Below, one piece after another: positions 55,170 through 63,956 of a stretch of DNA of 64,000 nt. Made by a program: the position numbers and the translations under genes. The notes beneath the pieces were generated by a model. It searched no databases. It saw nothing but the letters and a program-made list of their open reading frames with translations, and was not told the origin of the DNA. Source of the stretch: Deltaproteobacteria bacterium UBA5205. Its GTDB lineage: Bacteria > Desulfobacterota > Syntrophorhabdia > Syntrophorhabdales > Syntrophorhabdaceae. Location: NCBI GenBank assembly GCA_002412715.1, contig DHVP01000041.1, forward strand, positions 593 through 64,592, written 5' to 3'. How positions within the stretch are numbered: the stretch's first letter is position 1; every line of letters begins with the position of its first letter.

Positions 55170-55205
55170 GGGCCCTGCAGGACCGCATGACCTGTCGAAC
55201 CTGTG
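55170..55205. repeat. AGGTCC-type repeat, degenerate copy 3
   Basis: GGGCCCTGCAGGACC followed by GCATGACCTGTCGAACCTG aligns with the minus-strand form of the element at 28713-28747 (GGTCCAGTAAGACC, TATGACCTGTTGGACTT). It is diverged, and lies in the ahbC-hemB gap. Confidence 0.4.
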
Positions 55206-55232
55206 AAAAACTGTTATCTTTTTGCCTGTCCT

Positions 55233-56432
55233 CTATCCCCTGATTCCTGTGTTTCTTATTTCTTCTTCTGTGAGATAACACTGCGGGTCGTGCGCCCAGA
55301 GGTCGCCCGTTGCCGCTTCGGCACGGACGCGAAAGTTCCCGGCACACACGTCAAGCCATCTGCAAGTTGCACATCTGCCGTGCACATGCTTCTTCTTTTC
55401 CTTCAGCCTGGCCATGACCGGGTCCGACAGGTCCGTCCATATGGCGCTGAATGGCCGCTCGCGAACATTGCCAAAACCGTAGTGTCTCCAGAACTGGTCC
55501 GCGTGGACGTTTCCCTTTTCATCGATACAGCCAATACCAACACCGGAAGAGTTGCCCTCGTTCATCCTGAGCAATTCCAGCACCTCCGCGGCCCTTTTCG
55601 GGTCCTCCTTCAAGAGCCTGAGGTACAGATAAGGACCATCGGCATGGTTATCTACGGTGAGCACCTCCACGGACCTGCCCCGGTCGAAAAGCATCCGTGT
55701 CCTGTCCATGATAAGATCCACAGCGCGGCGGGTCTCCTCATGGGAAAGGTCCTCCTCCATAAGTTTCGAGCCTCTTCCCGCGTAGACAAGGTGGTAAAAA
55801 CAGACGCGCTGTATATTCTCTTCTTCAATGAGGTCGAAGATCTTCGGAACCTCATCGATATTTCTTTTGTTTGTGGTGAACCTCAGTCCTACTTTAATAC
55901 CCGCTTCTCTGGCATTCCTGATACCCTCTATCGCCCTGTCGAAAGCACCCTCGACACCACGGAAGGCATCATTGACACGGCTTAGGCCATCGAGACTGAC
56001 ACCGATATAAGAAAGGGAAAACTGTGAGAATATCCGCGCCTTTTCGCGGGTGATGAGGGTCCCGTTCGTTGAAATGACCGCCCTGATGCCCTTCTTCACC
56101 GCGTAGTCGATGAGTTCGGGCAGATCCTCCCGGAGGACCGGTTCACCGCCGGAGAAGAGAATCACCGGGACGCCGAAGCGTGCCAGATCGTCGATGAGCG
56201 CTTTGCCTTCACCTGTTGACAATTCGTCGCCTCTATAATCTTCACCTTCAGCAAAGGCATAGCAGTGAACGCAGCGAAGGTTGCATCGCCTGGTCGTATT
56301 CCATACAACGACGGGCTTCTTGTCCTTCGAGAATTGCAGGAGATGGGAAGGCAGCCGCGACGACTCCCTGCCGTATCTCAACGGATCGGAGGCCTCGACG
56401 GCGCCGCAATATAGTTTCGATATACCAATCAT
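55233..56432 (-). CDS. ahbC: 12,18-didecarboxysiroheme deacetylase AhbC (radical SAM)
   Basis: A 399-residue radical SAM protein related to NirJ. The N-terminus MIGISKLYCGAVEASDPLRY and LPSHLLQFSKDKKPVVVWN is typical of AhbC. The SAM-cluster cysteines are C50, C54 and C57 (CNLRCVHC), and the C-terminal region has CATCRWLDVC and a last Cys. AhbC removes two acetate side chains from didecarboxysiroheme to give Fe-coproporphyrin. The frame runs open to 56603 through the tRNA gene, but the ATG at 56432 is the family start. It lacks a Shine-Dalgarno sequence and sits nine bases from a -10 element. NirJ in heme d1 synthesis is the main alternative; AhbD nearby argues against it. Confidence 0.85.
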   Translation of the reverse strand: MIGISKLYCGAVEASDPLRYGRESSRLPSHLLQFSKDKKPVVVWNTTRRCNLRCVHCYAFAEGEDYRGDELSTGEGKALIDDLARFGVPVILFSGGEPVLREDLPELIDYAVKKGIRAVISTNGTLITREKARIFSQFSLSYIGVSLDGLSRVNDAFRGVEGAFDRAIEGIRNAREAGIKVGLRFTTNKRNIDEVPKIFDLIEEENIQRVCFYHLVYAGRGSKLMEEDLSHEETRRAVDLIMDRTRMLFDRGRSVEVLTVDNHADGPYLYLRLLKEDPKRAAEVLELLRMNEGNSSGVGIGCIDEKGNVHADQFWRHYGFGNVRERPFSAIWTDLSDPVMARLKEKKKHVHGRCATCRWLDVCAGNFRVRAEAATGDLWAHDPQCYLTEEEIRNTGIRG

Positions 56433-56441
56433 AGTGTTCTT

Positions 56442-56470
56442 ATTTTGAGCTGAAAACCCACAAAAGTCAA
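56442..56470 (-). promoter_or_regulatory. ahbC promoter close to the start codon
   Basis: On the minus strand TTGACT (56470-56465) and CAAAAT (56447-56442) are 17 bp apart. The ATG at 56432 lies nine bases after the -10 element, so the leader would be two or three bases. Confidence 0.5.
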
Positions 56471-56503
56471 CGGCCTTGTCCCCTGCCCCGGCCCCGCTAG
56501 TTG

Positions 56504-56532
56504 TTGAAAAACACCGATTTGTATGATATGCT
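56504..56532 (+). promoter_or_regulatory. tRNA-Pro promoter
   Basis: TTGAAA (56504-56509) and TATGCT (56527-56532) are 17 bp apart, and the tRNA begins at 56543. It is back to back with the ahbC promoter. Confidence 0.6.
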
Positions 56533-56542
56533 GATGGCTGTT

Positions 56543-56621
56543 CGGGGCGTGGCGCAGCATGGTTTAGCGCGCTTGCCTTGGGAGCAAGAGGTCGCTGGTT
56601 CAAATCCAGTCGCCCCGACCA
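56543..56621 (+). tRNA. tRNA-Pro (anticodon UGG)
   Basis: A full cloverleaf can be drawn. The acceptor stem pairs CGGGGCG with CGCCCCG, the anticodon stem CTTGC with GCAAG around the loop CTTGGGA (anticodon TGG, reading CCA), and the T loop is GGTTCAAATCC. Discriminator A is followed by an encoded CCA. It lies alone between ahbC and a convergent nitroreductase gene; no terminator was recognised in the 114 bp after it. Confidence 0.95.
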
Positions 56622-56735
56622 TAAAGAAGCTTTCGTAGTTCAGGAGCCGTCTCAGATTTGACACATCACCACTCAACCTACCAGTGTCGTCTTCTTACCT
56701 TTTAACCTGATACCCTGAACTTCTAAACCGCCTCT

Positions 56736-57389
56736 CTAGTCTATCCAGCGGACGAAGTTTTCCAGGCTGTCCCTGGGAGATGTGAATTCGTTGATCGGGC
56801 TCGTCGGGTCGGCGTAGCCAAGGGCTGCACCGATGACGACGTCTTTGTTATCGGGGATGTTGAGTATCTCCTTTATGTCGTCTTCGTATGCATTGATAAG
56901 GCCTATGGGACATGTGGAAAGTCCGAAATTATGCGCTATAAGGACAAAATACCCCAGGGCGATCCCAATATCCACAAGGCGTGCCTCCGAGAAGGCGTTG
57001 TCGAGGCAAAAGATGACGGCTGCAGGGGCGCCGTAGAAATTACAGCTTCCCTCATTTACAAAACAGTTGAATTCTTGTCCCATTTTTTCCAGATAGGGAT
57101 TCATCAATATGAATGACTCGGCCCCTCTCTTATTGAATTCCGCCGAAAGCGGCTTCACGTTTCCCGGGCTGCAGGAGATCTGTTTTTCGCGATAGAGCTT
57201 CACCAGGCGCCGGCTCAGTCTTTCCTTTTCTTCTCCCATGACAACAATGAATTCCCAGGGCTGGAGGTTGATGGCTGATGGAGCACGGATGACAAAATTG
57301 AGTATCTCTTCTATCCGCTGTCTTGAAACCGGGTCGGATGTGAAGGCACGGATGCTTTTCCTTATCTTGACAGCTTCGAGTAAATCCAT
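56736..57389 (-). CDS. Nitroreductase family flavoprotein
   Basis: A 217-residue FMN-dependent oxidoreductase. Features are the FMN-phosphate region KIRKSIRAF near the start, RAPSAINLQPWEFIVV, and the C-terminal GIALGYFVLIAHNFGLSTCP with VIGAALGYADP. The ATG at 57389 follows GGGGGAG by nine bases and matches the family start. The substrate is unknown; anaerobes often have several such proteins. It is 41 bp downstream of the B3/B4 gene and may be at the end of the ATP synthase transcript. Confidence 0.88.
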   Translation of the reverse strand: MDLLEAVKIRKSIRAFTSDPVSRQRIEEILNFVIRAPSAINLQPWEFIVVMGEEKERLSRRLVKLYREKQISCSPGNVKPLSAEFNKRGAESFILMNPYLEKMGQEFNCFVNEGSCNFYGAPAAVIFCLDNAFSEARLVDIGIALGYFVLIAHNFGLSTCPIGLINAYEDDIKEILNIPDNKDVVIGAALGYADPTSPINEFTSPRDSLENFVRWID

Positions 57390-57430
57390 GGAATTGACTC
57401 CCCCTTTGATCATAGACGCCGGAAAACGCG

Positions 57431-58129
57431 TCAGACTGCGAATTCGATCCGGCTCCTGGATGCGGTCAATATTTCCCGATGAACTATCCTTCCATACTCA
57501 TTAACGAGAACGCTGTCAATCAGATCCTTGACCACCTTCTCGGCCAGCCATTCGGGAAGCCCCGACATCACATGCACGACCAGGAAAGCACGGGTGGTCT
57601 CACTCTCGATCCGGTCCTTGTTCGACGGTTTCCACAACCACCTGCGAGTAAGAGCATCCTTATCGTCCTTGTAGATCACCTCACCCTTCTCTACAGTCTC
57701 CTGCTCTCCCATGTCCATGGGAACAAAAGTCTCCGTTCCGTCGGCAAACGTGAGCTGAATGTCGCCGTCAATCCCGTTTATGGCGTGCCCGCCGATCGGA
57801 ACAAGATACTTGAGTGCAATGCAATTATAAAGATCAATGATGGGATTGAAGCGTGGGAACGGCCCCCCTTTGAGGGCACGCCTGACGAGAGATTCTATGG
57901 AACTTGGATACTTCGTTGGGGCTATGCCTATCTTCTTGAAGGCTTCGCGCCATGCCTTTATGTTTGGATGGTCCTGCGGGCGCTCAAATGAAAAATGGAC
58001 CATCAGATCGTCTACAACGTCTTCAAGTCCATCTTCGCCGTACCTTATATTGTCAATCTCACAAACAACCACACCGACCTGCAAAGCAGGAAAAAGGCTG
58101 AATAGCCCTTCATCGATGGTAAAGACCAT
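57431..58129 (-). CDS. B3/B4 tRNA-binding domain protein
   Basis: A 232-residue protein made almost entirely of the B3/B4 domain found in phenylalanyl-tRNA synthetase beta subunits. It shows LFPALQVGVVVCEIDNI, KIGIAPTKYPSSIESLVRRA, NPIIDLYNCIALKYLVPIGG and FVPMDMGEQE. Stand-alone B3/B4 proteins are thought to edit or check aminoacyl-tRNA, but the role here is unknown. Its ATG overlaps the atpC stop codon by one base, so it is translationally coupled to ATP synthase genes. Confidence 0.85.
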   Translation of the reverse strand: MVFTIDEGLFSLFPALQVGVVVCEIDNIRYGEDGLEDVVDDLMVHFSFERPQDHPNIKAWREAFKKIGIAPTKYPSSIESLVRRALKGGPFPRFNPIIDLYNCIALKYLVPIGGHAINGIDGDIQLTFADGTETFVPMDMGEQETVEKGEVIYKDDKDALTRRWLWKPSNKDRIESETTRAFLVVHVMSGLPEWLAEKVVKDLIDSVLVNEYGRIVHREILTASRSRIEFAV

Positions 58130-58530
58130 TATAATTTCTTAGACGCTACGCCAATGCGGGCAATGGCCCGAAGAAGTGCCATTTCATACAGAAGGTATTC
58201 CGTATGATCATACGACATCGTCTTCAGCAAGGACTCTGCACGTTCCATCGCCTTCTTCGCCCTTTCAACATCTATTTCTTTCGCAGTCTCAGAGGTATCC
58301 ACAAGCAACGTCACCTTGTCATCAACAACCTCGGCGAATCCGCCGCTCGATGCAAGATAGGTCGTCTCTCCGTTCTTCTTGTACCGGATCTCTCCGATTC
58401 GTAGCGTCGTAAGGAACTGGGTGTGACCCGGCATAATCCCGAATTCACCGTCAGCACCTGTGGCCTCCACAAGATCCACTTCATCCTTGACAACTGTTTT
58501 CTCAGGGGTAATTATCTCAAGGTTGAGCAT
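58129..58530 (-). CDS. atpC: ATP synthase F1 epsilon subunit
   Basis: A 133-residue subunit linking the rotor to the c-ring and inhibiting ATPase activity. The N-terminal beta-sandwich (LEIITPEKTVVKDEVDLVE, GEFGIMPGHTQFLT) and the C-terminal helical pair are present. It is eight bases downstream of atpD. Confidence 0.95.
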   Translation of the reverse strand: MLNLEIITPEKTVVKDEVDLVEATGADGEFGIMPGHTQFLTTLRIGEIRYKKNGETTYLASSGGFAEVVDDKVTLLVDTSETAKEIDVERAKKAMERAESLLKTMSYDHTEYLLYEMALLRAIARIGVASKKL

Positions 58531-58538
58531 AACGTTTA

Positions 58539-59960
58539 TTATTCTCCCATGAACTGTTTAGCTTTTTCAACGGCCTCTTCGATAGTGCCCACCATAAAGA
58601 ATGCCTGTTCCGGAAGCTCGTCGTGTTTTCCTTCAACGATCTCTTTGAATCCCTTGATCGTATCTTTCAGGGCAACATAACGGCCTGCCTGACCGGTGAA
58701 GACCTCTGCAACAAAGAACGGCTGAGACAGAAATCTCTGGATCTTTCTTGCTCTGGCGACGGTCAGTTTGTCATCTTCGGAGAGTTCGTCCATACCAAGG
58801 ATCGCGATGATATCCTGAAGTTCCTTGTATTTCTGAAGGACCGCCTGCACATTCCTTGCGACCTGGTAATGTTCCTCGCCGACAATCTGAGGATCAAGGA
58901 TACGGCTGGTGGAGTCCAGGGGGTCAACGGCCGGATATATACCGAGTTCTGAAATCTGACGTGAAAGTACCGTCGTGGCGTCGAGGTGTGCGAATGTTGT
59001 CGCCGGTGCGGGGTCTGTCAAGTCGTCAGCAGGGACGTAGATGGCCTGAACCGACGTGATAGAGCCCTTCAATGTCGATGTGATGCGCTCTTCAAGCTCA
59101 CCAAGGTCGGTCGCAAGGGTCGGCTGATAACCGACGGCGGAGGGCATCCGGCCGAGCTGCGCCGAAACCTCTGCATTGGCCTGGGTAAAACGGAAGATAT
59201 TGTCTATGAAGAGAAGAACGTCCTGACCTTCTTCGTCGCGGAAGTATTCAGCCGCCGTCAGAGCGGTAAGACCGATTCTGGCGCGGGCGCCCGGGACTTC
59301 CGTCATCTGTCCGTATATGAGGGCACACTTGTCAAGAACACCGGAGCCTTTCATCTCAAGCCAGAGGTCGTTGCCTTCCCTTGTACGCTCACCGACACCG
59401 CCGAACACGGATATACCACCGTGGTGCTGGGCGATGTTGTGGATCATCTCCATGATAACAACGGTCTTGCCGACTCCGGCGCCGCCGAAGAGTCCTACCT
59501 TGCCGCCTTTCGGATATGGTTCAAGAAGGTCGATAACCTTGACACCCGTTTCGAGAAGTTCGATCTTGGTGTTCTGCATTGTCAGCGAAGGAGCCGGTCG
59601 GTGGATAGGGTAGGTCATAGCCGTCTTGACTTCACCCATATTATCAACCGGCTCACCAATGACGTTGAGCACCCTGCCCAGGATTTCCTTGCCTACGGGA
59701 ATAGATATCTGCCCCCCCTTATAGGTCGCTTCCTGGCCGCGAACAAGACCATCGGTCGTGTTCATGGCGATACACCTGACCGTATTGTCGCCTACATGCT
59801 GGGAAACCTCAAGGACCAGGTTTTCCGGTTTATCGTTTATCGAAGGGTTCGTGACAAAAATCGCCCCGTTTATTGGTGGAAGCTGATCAGGTGGAAACCT
59901 GAAATCTACAACCGTTCCAATGACCTGCACTACCTTACCTTTGACCTCCACGCTGCTCAT
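58539..59960 (-). CDS. atpD: ATP synthase F1 beta subunit
   Basis: The 473-residue catalytic subunit. Walker A is GGAGVGKTVVIMEM, followed by the catalytic Glu in GGVGERTREGNDL and the DELSEDD-containing MDELSEDDKLTVARARKIQ. It is highly conserved and of standard length. Confidence 0.98.
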   Translation of the reverse strand: MSSVEVKGKVVQVIGTVVDFRFPPDQLPPINGAIFVTNPSINDKPENLVLEVSQHVGDNTVRCIAMNTTDGLVRGQEATYKGGQISIPVGKEILGRVLNVIGEPVDNMGEVKTAMTYPIHRPAPSLTMQNTKIELLETGVKVIDLLEPYPKGGKVGLFGGAGVGKTVVIMEMIHNIAQHHGGISVFGGVGERTREGNDLWLEMKGSGVLDKCALIYGQMTEVPGARARIGLTALTAAEYFRDEEGQDVLLFIDNIFRFTQANAEVSAQLGRMPSAVGYQPTLATDLGELEERITSTLKGSITSVQAIYVPADDLTDPAPATTFAHLDATTVLSRQISELGIYPAVDPLDSTSRILDPQIVGEEHYQVARNVQAVLQKYKELQDIIAILGMDELSEDDKLTVARARKIQRFLSQPFFVAEVFTGQAGRYVALKDTIKGFKEIVEGKHDELPEQAFFMVGTIEEAVEKAKQFMGE

Positions 59961-59977
59961 CTATCTTCCTCCTTAGA

Positions 59978-60838
59978 TTATGTTCCTCGCAAGGCTTCAG
60001 CGCCACCAACGATATCCAACATCTCGTTGGTTATACCTTCCTGTCTTCTCTTGTTGTAAACAAGGGTGAGGTATCGTACCATTTCACCGCAGTTGTTCGT
60101 CGCATTCTCCATGGCGCTCATCCGGGCCGCGTGCTCCGATGTCTGTGACTCGATCAGGGAATAGTATATCTTCGTGCTGATGTAACGGGGAATGAGCGAT
60201 TCCACTATCTGTATACGTTCAGGTTCACATATGTAATCGACATACTCGGCTTCCTCAGGGGTTTTGATAGGAATGAATTCCTCGAAAACAACCTCCTGTC
60301 TCACTGCCGACGCGAAATACGTATATGAAAGATATATCTTGTCAAATTCCCCTGACAGATACAGGCCGATAAGCTCTTCGGCGACCGTATCCACAAGCTC
60401 CTGGTCAACCTTTTTGATGTCAACCCAGTCTTTCACGATATCTGCTTTTCTCTTCCCCAGATAATCGCGAATCTTCCGTCCGAATACGTACATCCCGACC
60501 CTTTCGTACGTGTCGCGGTTCTGCCTGGCGAAGTTTTCCGCAGTTAAGGCCACGTTGGCGTTGAACCCGCCGCAAAGACCCCTGTCAGACCCGATGGAAA
60601 CGATAAGGACCTTCTTCGCCTCTTCTCTCGCGGCAAGAAGGGGATGAGCATCTTCGGGCATGTTCTTAACGACCCGCCCCGTCAGTGCTTCCATCTTTAA
60701 CGCGTATTCCTTGATCTTTTCAAGCTCTGTCTGTGCGCGCCTTAGTTTTGAGGCGGAGACCATTTTCATCGTCCTCGTGATGGTCTGCGTACTGTTTACA
60801 CTGCCTATCTTTCTCTTGATATCTCTTAACGTAGCCAC
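59978..60838 (-). CDS. atpG: ATP synthase F1 gamma subunit
   Basis: The 286-residue central rotor subunit. The N-terminal helix RDIKRKIGSVNSTQTITRTM and the C-terminal ATNNCGEMVRYLTLVYNKRR with QEGITNEMLDIVGGAEAL form the coiled coil. VSIGSDRGLCGGFNANV lies in the middle. Confidence 0.97.
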   Translation of the reverse strand: MATLRDIKRKIGSVNSTQTITRTMKMVSASKLRRAQTELEKIKEYALKMEALTGRVVKNMPEDAHPLLAAREEAKKVLIVSIGSDRGLCGGFNANVALTAENFARQNRDTYERVGMYVFGRKIRDYLGKRKADIVKDWVDIKKVDQELVDTVAEELIGLYLSGEFDKIYLSYTYFASAVRQEVVFEEFIPIKTPEEAEYVDYICEPERIQIVESLIPRYISTKIYYSLIESQTSEHAARMSAMENATNNCGEMVRYLTLVYNKRRQEGITNEMLDIVGGAEALRGT

Positions 60839-60849
60839 TGAAAGCTCCC

Positions 60850-62358
60850 TTAGTAGGTAAACCCATCTCTGAATTCGCCGAGCGCCTTCGTAAGCTTCTC
60901 TTCGATCGACGCGTCGATGGCCTTTTTCTCTCCGATTTCCTTCAGGACGCCTGCATGTTTCGAATCCATGAAGCGCATTAATTCCTGCTCATATTTCTTG
61001 AGGGCGCTTTCAGGGTAGGTATCGATAAATCCATTGGCCGCGGCATAGAGAAGTACGACCTGTTTTTCTATCGGGATTGGAACATACTGTCCCTGTTTGA
61101 AAAGCTCAGTCAGCCTCGAACCACGGGCAAGCAATGCCTGCGTCGCCTTGTCGAGGTCACTGCCGAACTTGGCGAAGGCGGCCATTTCGCGGTACTGCGC
61201 CATTTCCAGCCTCAGTCTGCCTGCAACCTGTTTCATTGCCTTGATCTGGGCATTGCCGCCGACCCTGGATACTGAGATACCGACGTTGATAGCCGGCCTG
61301 ACGCCTGCATAGAACAATTCCGGTTCCAGGTATATCTGGCCGTCGGTGATGGAGATGACATTTGTCGGGATGTATGCGGAAACGTCACCGGCCTGGGTCT
61401 CGATGATGGGAAGGGCTGTCAGCGAACCTCCACCATGAGCATCGTCCCATTTCGCCGACCTTTCGAGAAGCCTTGAATGCAGATAGAAAATGTCTCCGGG
61501 ATACGCTTCACGTCCCGGCGGCCTTCTAAGGAGCAAGGCGAGTTGGCGGTATGCGACAGCGTGTTTTGAAAGATCATCGTACACGATGAGGGCATGTTTT
61601 CCGTTGTCCCGGAAGTACTCACCCATCGAGGTACCGGCGAAGGGAGCGAGAAACTGCAGCGGGGCCGAGTCGCTGGCGGTTGCCGCGACGACCGTCGTGT
61701 ATTCCATCGCGCCGTATTCCGTCAGAAGGTCGACGATCCTTGCCACCGAGAACCTCTTCTGGCCGATTGCAACATATATACAAAAAACATCTTTACCTTT
61801 TTGGTTGATGATCGTGTCAAGAGCGACGATCGTTTTTCCGGTGCCCCTGTCGCCGATGATCAGCTCCCTCTGGCCTCTGCCGATGGGTATCAGGGCGTCG
61901 ATCATCTTGATGCCCGTCTGCATCGGCTCTTTGACAGGCTGACGCACGACGACACCAGGTGCCATCTGCTCGACGGCGCGGAACTCTTTCGCTTCAATGG
62001 GGCCTTTGCCGTCTATGGGATTTCCGAGGGCGTCGACAACTCTGCCGACGAGGGCCTCACCGACAGGTACCTGAGCGATCTTTCCCGTCCTCTTTGCCAG
62101 GTCGCCTTCTTTTATTTTGTAGTCCTCGCCGAAGATGACGGCGCCAATGTTGTCCTCTTCAAGGTTCTGCACCATGCCGATAATACCGTGAGGCAACTCA
62201 AGGAGCTCGCCTGCCATGGCGTTCTCAAGCCCGTAGATCCTTGCAATACCATCGCCCACTGTCATGATGACACCAGTCTCCTGAAGGTCGATCTCCTTCT
62301 CGAAGCCCGATATCTTCTGCTCTATAATCCTGCTTATTTCGTCGGCCCTGATCTCCAT
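60850..62358 (-). CDS. atpA: ATP synthase F1 alpha subunit
   Basis: The 502-residue non-catalytic nucleotide-binding subunit. Walker A is GDRGTGKTIVALD, and ISVSRVGGNAQIKAMKQVAG is present. A GTG two codons earlier (62364) overlaps the atpH stop; the ATG at 62358 has AAGGAG eight bases upstream and is preferred. Confidence 0.97.
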   Translation of the reverse strand: MEIRADEISRIIEQKISGFEKEIDLQETGVIMTVGDGIARIYGLENAMAGELLELPHGIIGMVQNLEEDNIGAVIFGEDYKIKEGDLAKRTGKIAQVPVGEALVGRVVDALGNPIDGKGPIEAKEFRAVEQMAPGVVVRQPVKEPMQTGIKMIDALIPIGRGQRELIIGDRGTGKTIVALDTIINQKGKDVFCIYVAIGQKRFSVARIVDLLTEYGAMEYTTVVAATASDSAPLQFLAPFAGTSMGEYFRDNGKHALIVYDDLSKHAVAYRQLALLLRRPPGREAYPGDIFYLHSRLLERSAKWDDAHGGGSLTALPIIETQAGDVSAYIPTNVISITDGQIYLEPELFYAGVRPAINVGISVSRVGGNAQIKAMKQVAGRLRLEMAQYREMAAFAKFGSDLDKATQALLARGSRLTELFKQGQYVPIPIEKQVVLLYAAANGFIDTYPESALKKYEQELMRFMDSKHAGVLKEIGEKKAIDASIEEKLTKALGEFRDGFTY

Positions 62359-62363
62359 AGACA

Positions 62364-62906
62364 CTACTCCTTCAGTATATTTTCCTGCAACGTGTGCAGC
62401 TGTCTTTTTACGCTTCCGTCTATAATCGTCCCCTTGATGGCCACCTTGACCCCGCCGATAAGGCTCTTGTCTTCCTGCACTGCCAGAATGACCTGTTTAT
62501 CAAGCCTTGCCCCGAGTTCTTTCTCTATTCTTGCCTTCGCGGCATCATCGATGGGGAATGCTGTCCAAAGGGTACCTTTTACCCTGCCTTCCTTTTCGTC
62601 AACAAGATCGTTGTAAACATCCCTGATAAGCGACAGATACCCGAGCCTGTTCTTTTCGAGAAGCATGGTGAACATGCTTGCAAGAGGCGAGGAAACCGCG
62701 AGTGCCCTCAGGACGTCGCTAAGCACTTCCTTCCGCTTTTCGACCTCTACGAGAGGAAGAATAATGGCCCTTCGCAACCGCTCTTCCTTATCGAAAATAC
62801 CAAGAACACCTTCGATCTCAGACTGGTATTCCTTGTACTTTCCGTTCTTTTCACCGACATTGAATAGACCTTTTGCGTATCTCTTGGCAATGGATTGGCT
62901 TATCAA
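62364..62906 (-). CDS. atpH: ATP synthase delta subunit
   Basis: The 180-residue stator (OSCP-like) subunit linking the b dimer to the top of F1. The N-terminal helical domain starts IAKRYAKGLFNVGEKN, and the C-terminal domain has LIGGVKVAIKGTIIDGSVKRQL. Its ATG overlaps the upstream b-subunit stop (ATGA). Confidence 0.95.
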   Translation of the reverse strand: MISQSIAKRYAKGLFNVGEKNGKYKEYQSEIEGVLGIFDKEERLRRAIILPLVEVEKRKEVLSDVLRALAVSSPLASMFTMLLEKNRLGYLSLIRDVYNDLVDEKEGRVKGTLWTAFPIDDAAKARIEKELGARLDKQVILAVQEDKSLIGGVKVAIKGTIIDGSVKRQLHTLQENILKE

Positions 62907-63394
62907 TTCATGCTCCTCAATTTTACGATGAAGTCTTCGACCAGTTTGTCATGATCCGACTGGGTGATCTTCTCGGCGATCAGCTTCTCCGCCTGGCCGA
63001 CGGTGAGACGGGAAATCTCTTCCTTGATCCTCCGTGCCACCTCTTTATTCTCCTGCTCGGCGGTGAGGCGAGCCTGTTCTCTTATTCTTGCCGCGAAGAC
63101 CATGGCTTCGTCTATGATCTTTTTCTTTTCTGTCTCAGCTTCCTGCAAGGTCTCTTTCTTGAAGACCTCGATCTCGCCGTCCAGCCTGTCCATTCTCTCC
63201 TGGTACTGAGCCCGTAAGGCCTCGGCCTCTTTCAAGGCCTTCTGCGTTTCTTCGAGCTGGGTCTTGACAGTCTGGTGGCGCTTTGCGAGGTAGCTTTTCA
63301 GGGGTTTTCCGACAAAATAGATGAGAAGACCCACGAGAACTGCAAAATTGAAGAACTTGAAGACTAAACTCCAGAACTCGCCGCCAGCTGCCAT
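62903..63394 (-). CDS. atpF: ATP synthase F0 b subunit
   Basis: A 163-residue stator stalk: one N-terminal membrane helix (about 8-26) followed by a long charged coiled coil. It is the second of two tandem b-type genes, so the stator is probably a b/b' heterodimer. It overlaps the preceding gene by one base. Confidence 0.92.
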   Translation of the reverse strand: MAAGGEFWSLVFKFFNFAVLVGLLIYFVGKPLKSYLAKRHQTVKTQLEETQKALKEAEALRAQYQERMDRLDGEIEVFKKETLQEAETEKKKIIDEAMVFAARIREQARLTAEQENKEVARRIKEEISRLTVGQAEKLIAEKITQSDHDKLVEDFIVKLRSMN

Positions 63395-63819
63395 CAGATA
63401 CTCCTTTGCAGAATCTTTTGCGCCGCTTCCGATGAAAGTTTGCCAACATCGGCTTTCAGCGCGTCATAGACTTTCTTGCCTTCCATTTCTATTTCACTTT
63501 TGATCCTGGCAAGCTCCTCGGCCAGCTCGCTTCTCGCTTTTTCGATCACGTGCACGGCTTCTTTGTTTGCCTCCGAGAGGATGGCATCTTTGCTGCCGAT
63601 GATGGGCTTTCTCTTCTCGAGAGATGTAGACTCATAGGATTTTCCAAGGTCCACTGTCTCCACTTTTGCCCGTTCAACACCATCCGTCAAGCCCTGAATC
63701 GCTTTCCGGCGCTTGTCGAGCGCCTTGAGAACCGGCTTGAAGAGAAGGAAATTGAGGATAAAAAGAAGGATCAGGAAGTGAACAAACTGGTACAAAATGG
63801 TCACATCGAAGTTAATCAT
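63394..63819 (-). CDS. ATP synthase F0 b' subunit
   Basis: A 141-residue b-type subunit with an N-terminal membrane helix (about 10-27) and a coiled-coil tail. Its sequence differs clearly from the next gene, as expected for a b/b' pair. It starts the cluster; the a and c subunit genes (atpB, atpE) are not between it and the window edge and are probably elsewhere. AGGA lies about nine bases before the ATG. Confidence 0.9.
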   Translation of the reverse strand: MINFDVTILYQFVHFLILLFILNFLLFKPVLKALDKRRKAIQGLTDGVERAKVETVDLGKSYESTSLEKRKPIIGSKDAILSEANKEAVHVIEKARSELAEELARIKSEIEMEGKKVYDALKADVGKLSSEAAQKILQRSI

Positions 63820-63859
63820 AGGGAATTCCTAATTAGATTGGCATTTAACTATCCGTAGG

Positions 63860-63889
63860 TTTTTAACACAATTCCCGAAGGCATTTCAA
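63860..63889 (-). promoter_or_regulatory. Candidate ATP synthase operon promoter
   Basis: On the minus strand TTGAAA (63889-63884) and TAAAAA (63865-63860) are 18 bp apart, about 40 bp upstream of the first b-type gene. An alternative pair TTGTGT and TTAAAT lies slightly downstream. Confidence 0.4.
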
Positions 63890-63956
63890 TTATTTTGTTA
63901 CATATTTTCAAGAAATGTTGCCTGCAGGGGATTTAAGCGTGATAAGGGCCGTTATT

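Noticed and set aside
56637..56721. AGTTCAGG/CCTGAACT inverted pair after tRNA-Pro as an attachment site
   Set aside because: It is only 8 bp, lies 70 bp apart, has no integrase or repeat of the tRNA 3' end nearby, and is likely to be chance.
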